Below, piece by piece: positions 5,384 to 8,809 of a stretch of DNA of 8,809 nucleotides. Every line of letters begins with the position of its first letter. The stretch's first letter is position 1. The notes below the pieces were generated by a model. It made no database searches. It saw only the letters and a list, made by a program, of their open reading frames with translations, and was not told where the DNA came from. Origin of the DNA: Thermohalobaculum sp039817245 (GTDB lineage: Bacteria; Pseudomonadota; Alphaproteobacteria; Rhodobacterales; Rhodobacteraceae); assembly GCA_039817245.1 (NCBI GenBank), contig JBCBWF010000202.1, forward strand, positions 1 through 8,809, in the 5' to 3' direction. The translations under genes were made by a program, and so were the position numbers.

Positions 5384-7174
5384 TCAGGCCGTCTCCTCGG
5401 CCTCCTGCTGCTCCCACATCCGCGCATAGCGCCCGCCCGCGGCCAGCAGCGCCTCGTGCCGGCCGCGCTCCACCACGCGCCCCGCCTCCAGCACCACGAT
5501 CTCGTCGCTGTCCACCACCGTCGAGAGCCGGTGCGCGATCGTCAGCACCGTGCGCCCCTGCCCCAGCCGGCGCAGCTCCGCCTGGATCTCCCGCTCGGTC
5601 CCGGTATCCAGCGCCGAGGTAGCCTCGTCCAGGATCAGGATCGGCGGGTTCTTCAGCACCGTCCGCGCCATCGCCACGCGCTGCTTCTCACCGCCCGAGA
5701 GCTTCAGCCCCCGCTCGCCCACCATGGTGTCGTAGCCATCCGGCAGGCTCGAGACGAAATCGTGGATCCGCGCCGCCTTCGCCGCCTCTACCACCGCCGC
5801 CATATCGTCGGTCCCGGTGCCGTAGGCGATGTTGTAGGCGATGGTGTCGTTGAAGAGCACCGTGTCCTGCGGCACCACCCCGATCGCGCGGCGCAGGCTC
5901 GCCTGATCGAGATCGCGCAGATCCTGCCCGTCGATCTCCACCGCCCCGGCGCTCACATCGTAGAACCGGAAGAGCAGCCGCGCGATCGTCGACTTCCCCG
6001 CCCCCGACGGGCCCACCACCGCGAGCTTGCCCCCGCCCGGCAGGTCGAAATCCACCCCGTCCAGCACCACCCGGTCCGGCCCGTAGCCGAAGCGCACATC
6101 GCGAAACCGCACCCGGCCCTCGCCGATCTTCAGCGCCCGCGCGCCCGGCCGGTCCGTCATCCCCGGCTCGGTGTCGAGCAGCGCATACATCTCGCGCATA
6201 TCGATCAGGGCCTGGCGGATCTCGCGATAGACCGTGCCGAGGAAGTTCAGCGGCACCGTGATCTGGATGAGAAACGCGTTCACCGCCACGAAGGCGCCCA
6301 GCGTCAGCGTGCCCGCCTGCACCTCGCTCGCGGCCAGCGCCATCACCGAGAAGAGGCCCGCCGCGATGATCGCCGCCTGCCCGATATTCAGCCAGCCGAG
6401 CGACACCGCCGTCTTCACCGCCGCCGCCTGATAGGCCCGCATCGCCTGGTCGTAGCGCGCGATCTCCCGCGCCTCGGCGTCGAAATACTTCACCGTCTCG
6501 TAGTTCAGGAGGCTGTCGATGGCCTTCTGATGCGCCTCCTGATCCTGGCGGTTCATCTCCATGCGGATCTTCAGCCGCCACTCGGTGACCCGGAAGGTGA
6601 AGACCACATAGGCCGCCACCGTCAGCACCAGCGCGGCGAAATAGGCAAAGCCGAACTGGCTCCAGAAGATCGCGGCCACGATGGCGAGCTCGATCAGCAG
6701 CGGCCCGATCGAGAACACCAGATAGCGCAGAAGGAACTCGATCGCCTTCACCCCGCGCTCGGTCACCCGGCTGAGCTCGCCCGTGCGCCGCGACAGGTGA
6801 TAGCCGAGCGAGAGCCGGTGCACATGCGCGAAGATGCGCAGCGCGAGGTTGCGCAGCGCGTGCTGGGCCACCCGCGCGAACACCATGTCGCGCAGCTGCT
6901 GGAAGGCCACGCCGAAGAGGCGCACCACCGCATAGGCCAGCACCAGCATCACCGGCGCCCAGACGAGCGCCGCCTCCGGCGTCGGCGCCAGCCCGTCCAC
7001 CGCGGCACCGTAGAAGAAGGGCGTGGAGAGCGCGGCCACCTTCGCCGCCAGCAGGAGCGCCATTGCCGCGACCACGCGCAGCTTCAGATCCCGCCGCCCG
7101 TCGGGCCAGAGATCGGGGATCACCCGTGAGAGGATCCGCAGATCCTTCTCGCCGCCGCCTGCCGCCGTCTCCAT
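5384..7174 (-). CDS. atm1: Atm1-type half-size ABC exporter (permease-ATPase fusion)
   Basis: This 596-residue protein is a typical half-transporter that should dimerise in the inner membrane and export glutathione-linked compounds (oxidised glutathione, metal conjugates or sulfur species). The transmembrane domain spans about 30-320 and the nucleotide-binding domain about 350-590. The ATPase motifs are complete: Walker A GPSGAGKST (388-396), Q-loop Gln436, signature LSGGEKQ (492-498), Walker B ILILDE (512-517), D-loop SALD (520-523) and His548. Family-specific motifs are LLNYETVKYF (222-231), PLNFLGTVYREIRQ (308-321) and FNDTIAYNIAYG (441-452). With a constant offset of 6, Tyr189, Arg200, Arg204, Asn263, Gln266, Gly313 and Arg317 match the glutathione-pocket residues I recall for Novosphingobium Atm1. 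The ATG at 7174 has GAGGGA 9 nt upstream. It lies 85 bp downstream of the LysM gene on the same strand. Substrate is inferred from family. Confidence 0.93.
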   Translation of the reverse strand: METAAGGGEKDLRILSRVIPDLWPDGRRDLKLRVVAAMALLLAAKVAALSTPFFYGAAVDGLAPTPEAALVWAPVMLVLAYAVVRLFGVAFQQLRDMVFARVAQHALRNLALRIFAHVHRLSLGYHLSRRTGELSRVTERGVKAIEFLLRYLVFSIGPLLIELAIVAAIFWSQFGFAYFAALVLTVAAYVVFTFRVTEWRLKIRMEMNRQDQEAHQKAIDSLLNYETVKYFDAEAREIARYDQAMRAYQAAAVKTAVSLGWLNIGQAAIIAAGLFSVMALAASEVQAGTLTLGAFVAVNAFLIQITVPLNFLGTVYREIRQALIDMREMYALLDTEPGMTDRPGARALKIGEGRVRFRDVRFGYGPDRVVLDGVDFDLPGGGKLAVVGPSGAGKSTIARLLFRFYDVSAGAVEIDGQDLRDLDQASLRRAIGVVPQDTVLFNDTIAYNIAYGTGTDDMAAVVEAAKAARIHDFVSSLPDGYDTMVGERGLKLSGGEKQRVAMARTVLKNPPILILDEATSALDTGTEREIQAELRRLGQGRTVLTIAHRLSTVVDSDEIVVLEAGRVVERGRHEALLAAGGRYARMWEQQEAEETA

Positions 7175-7259
7175 CTCGGTCGTCCCTCGCCGCTGCCAGG
7201 GCGCGCCCCACCCACGCGCCGGGCGCGCTCCGCGGCCGCTCAGGCGCGGCCCGGACGCG
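7175..7259 (-). other. 85-bp spacer between the LysM gene and atm1
   Basis: This is short and extremely GC-rich. It contains a 7-bp inverted repeat (GCGCGCC and GGCGCGC, loop 14) and a 6-bp one (GGCCGC and GCGGCC, loop 6), neither followed by a T-run on the - strand, plus the Shine-Dalgarno of atm1. No palindrome of the REP-like family is present. Read-through from the LysM gene into atm1 is plausible, but an internal promoter cannot be excluded. Confidence 0.4.
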
Positions 7260-8809
7260 TCATTCGGCCCGGCGGAGGATGGGCACCACGAATTCCTGAT
7301 CGGGATAGATCAGGTCCGGATCGCGGATCAGCGCCGTGTTGGCGGTGAAGATAACGCTGTAACGCCATCCGTCGCCATAGAGCTGCTCGGAAAGTCGCCA
7401 GAGATTGTCGCCGCGCTCCACGATCACGGTCTGCTCGCGCACTTCCAGCGCGCCGCGGCCGGGATCGTAGTCGAAACCGCTCTCCAGCCGGCTCTTCACG
7501 CGCCCCTCGGGCCCGATCTCGTCGAAGCGCAGCAGCGCCGCGCCCTCCGCCTCGGCGCGTGCGAGGCTCACGCGCCAGGCCCCGGTGCTGGTGGGCGCCA
7601 CCTCGCGCAGGAACCGCCCGTTCACATAGAGGCGCACGCGCGACTCCGCCGGCGCGCGCCCGCTGGCGGTCGCGTCGCCCGCCGTGTCGTAGCTCAGCGT
7701 CTCCAGCACCAGCTTGTCGATCTTCGCGGGCTGGGGCGTCAGCAGGGCCACGCGCTCGGGGCCTGGCTCCACCACCTGCAGCGCGCGGTCCGCGTTCTTC
7801 GGCGGCAGCAGCACCACCGCGCGGCTGAGCGCATAGCGGCGCGGATTGCCCGCCAGCGCGTCGCGCGCCGGCAGCGCCGTGGCGATCTCGGGCCGCCCCG
7901 TCTCCGCCGGCCGGCCCGCGGGGCTCGGTTCGGCGAGGGCCACGACCGCGGCGAGCTGCGGCACGCCGCGCTCGGCCACGGTTGCGGCCGCCCCCGGCGC
8001 GCCGGAGCCCAGCGCGCGCGCCGCGGGCGCAGCCCCGTGCCCGGGCTCGGGCACCGGCGCCGGCACGCGCGCGGGATCCGCCGCCCCGCCCGGCGCGGGT
8101 GCGGCTGGCCGCGGCGCTCCCTCGGCCAGCGCGCGCGCATCGAGTGCCGCCGTCTCCAGCGCCTTCTCCGGGAGCGCCGGCGAGGTCTCGCTCTCCAGCC
8201 GTTCGACGCGCAGCTGCAGCGCCTTCGGCTCAGCGATCACGCCGAGATCGGCGATCGCCGCGAACCCGCCCTCGCGATTGGTCTGCGCACTCGCCACCAC
8301 GCGCCCGTCGAGCAGCACCTCCACCAGGCTGTCCGGCAACGCGCGCCCCGCGATCACCGCCGAGCCGTCCGGCGAGACGCGCACGATGTCGAAGACGGGC
8401 TGTTCGGGATCGTGGGGCTCGGTCTCTGCCTCCGGCCCCGCCTCCGCTGCGGCGGGAAGGCTCGGCGCCGCGGCCTCCGGAACCGCCGCCGCCCCCGGCG
8501 CCGGTGGTGCTCCGGCGACATTGGCAGCCGGGTCGGCCAGCGCCACTCGCTCCGCCCCCTTGCCCGCGACCGGGGCTCGGGCCGGTGCGCTCACCGCCGC
8601 CCCGCCCCTGGGCGCCGGCGCGGCCGCGATCGCGGCATTCTCCAGCGGCGCGCCCGTCCCGACCGCGGCGGCCGGCGCGCGGATCGCCCCGCGCGGCCCC
8701 TCCGGATCGGCGAGCGGATCGGCCCCGGGCACCGTCTGCGGCGCCGCCGCCACCGGGCGCGTGCCGAGCGCGCCCTGCACTTCAGGCGCCGCCGCCGCCC
8801 CGGGGGCCG
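7260..8809 (-). CDS. Ala/Pro-rich protein with Ig-like segments and C-terminal LysM domain, N-terminus beyond window
   Basis: At least 515 residues; the frame is open through the right edge. The GTG at 8780 is only an in-frame Val codon inside low-complexity sequence, so the true start, probably with a membrane anchor or signal, lies outside. Numbering from that GTG: an Ala/Pro/Gly-rich region (1-125); an Ig-like beta segment (about 127-193, with the pattern GRALPDSLVEVLLDGRVVAS); a second Ala/Pro-rich linker (about 200-310); a second Ig-like segment (about 355-437, including RVRLYVNGRFLREV); and a LysM domain (about 450-501, VERGDNLWRLSEQLYGDGWRY ... IYPDQEFVVP). LysM binds the glycan of peptidoglycan, so this is probably a periplasmic or envelope-spanning wall-binding protein. 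The low-complexity linkers would let the Ig-like parts reach away from the wall. The next gene on this strand is the atm1 exporter. The LysM call is firm; the biological role is unknown. Confidence 0.9.
   Translation of the reverse strand, partial: APGAAAAPEVQGALGTRPVAAAPQTVPGADPLADPEGPRGAIRAPAAAVGTGAPLENAAIAAAPAPRGGAAVSAPARAPVAGKGAERVALADPAANVAGAPPAPGAAAVPEAAAPSLPAAAEAGPEAETEPHDPEQPVFDIVRVSPDGSAVIAGRALPDSLVEVLLDGRVVASAQTNREGGFAAIADLGVIAEPKALQLRVERLESETSPALPEKALETAALDARALAEGAPRPAAPAPGGAADPARVPAPVPEPGHGAAPAARALGSGAPGAAATVAERGVPQLAAVVALAEPSPAGRPAETGRPEIATALPARDALAGNPRRYALSRAVVLLPPKNADRALQVVEPGPERVALLTPQPAKIDKLVLETLSYDTAGDATASGRAPAESRVRLYVNGRFLREVAPTSTGAWRVSLARAEAEGAALLRFDEIGPEGRVKSRLESGFDYDPGRGALEVREQTVIVERGDNLWRLSEQLYGDGWRYSVIFTANTALIRDPDLIYPDQEFVVPILRRAE

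Noticed and set aside
5195..7129. Long + strand frame of over 600 codons opposite the ABC exporter.
   Set aside because: His/Arg/Pro-rich shadow of atm1, whose own frame carries every ABC motif.
7194..7256. GC-rich inverted repeats between the LysM gene and atm1 as a terminator.
   Set aside because: Arms are only 6-7 bp, loops are long or there is no T-run, and such repeats are expected by chance at this GC content.
8778..8780. GTG as start of the LysM protein.
   Set aside because: The frame continues to the window edge with the same Ala/Pro-rich composition, and no signal or anchor follows the GTG, so it is treated as an internal Val codon.

Overview
The window is very GC-rich and has long, well-separated genes. 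Gene content, codon use and family types (a half-size Atm1 exporter with an intact glutathione pocket, a short CsgG-like lipoprotein, a C-terminal LysM protein) suggest an alphaproteobacterium, most likely of the Rhodobacterales. That assignment is by recognition of family types, not by a search. It looks like ordinary chromosomal sequence: I see no transposase, integrase, phage gene, tRNA, rRNA, CRISPR array or toxin-antitoxin pair.

Layout from left to right: (1) an RND inner-membrane efflux permease on the + strand, cut at its 5' end by the window edge (1-3278). (2) A convergent gap (3279-3554) holding an inverted pair of REP-like palindromes and a GAAC-N7-GAAC motif matching the alphaproteobacterial LexA box. 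(3) A Sel1-repeat lipoprotein on the - strand with a very tyrosine-rich C-terminus (3555-4172). (4) A 105-bp divergent promoter region. (5) A CsgG/HfaB-like lipoprotein on the + strand (4278-5090). (6) A second convergent gap (5091-5383) with a stem-loop just after the csgG-like stop and two direct copies of the same palindrome. (7) An Atm1-type ABC exporter on the - strand (5384-7174). (8) An Ala/Pro-rich protein with two Ig-like segments and a C-terminal LysM domain on the - strand, running off the right edge (7260-8809).

All five genes encode envelope functions: an RND pump subunit, two predicted outer-membrane lipoproteins, an inner-membrane ABC exporter and a peptidoglycan-binding protein. 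Only the LysM and Atm1 genes are positioned to be co-transcribed (85-bp gap). The two lipoprotein genes share a divergent promoter region and could be co-regulated. The RND gene probably ends an operon whose membrane-fusion partner lies left of the window.

I found no convincing new multi-gene system. The best observations are: a four-copy palindrome family confined to the two convergent gaps, with compensatory base changes showing the hairpin is conserved; the LexA-like motif with no obvious target; the unusual Tyr tail of the Sel1 lipoprotein; glycine-zipper-like segments where CsgG has its barrel hairpins; and loss of the AcrB-type Asp-Asp/Lys proton relay in the RND pump.
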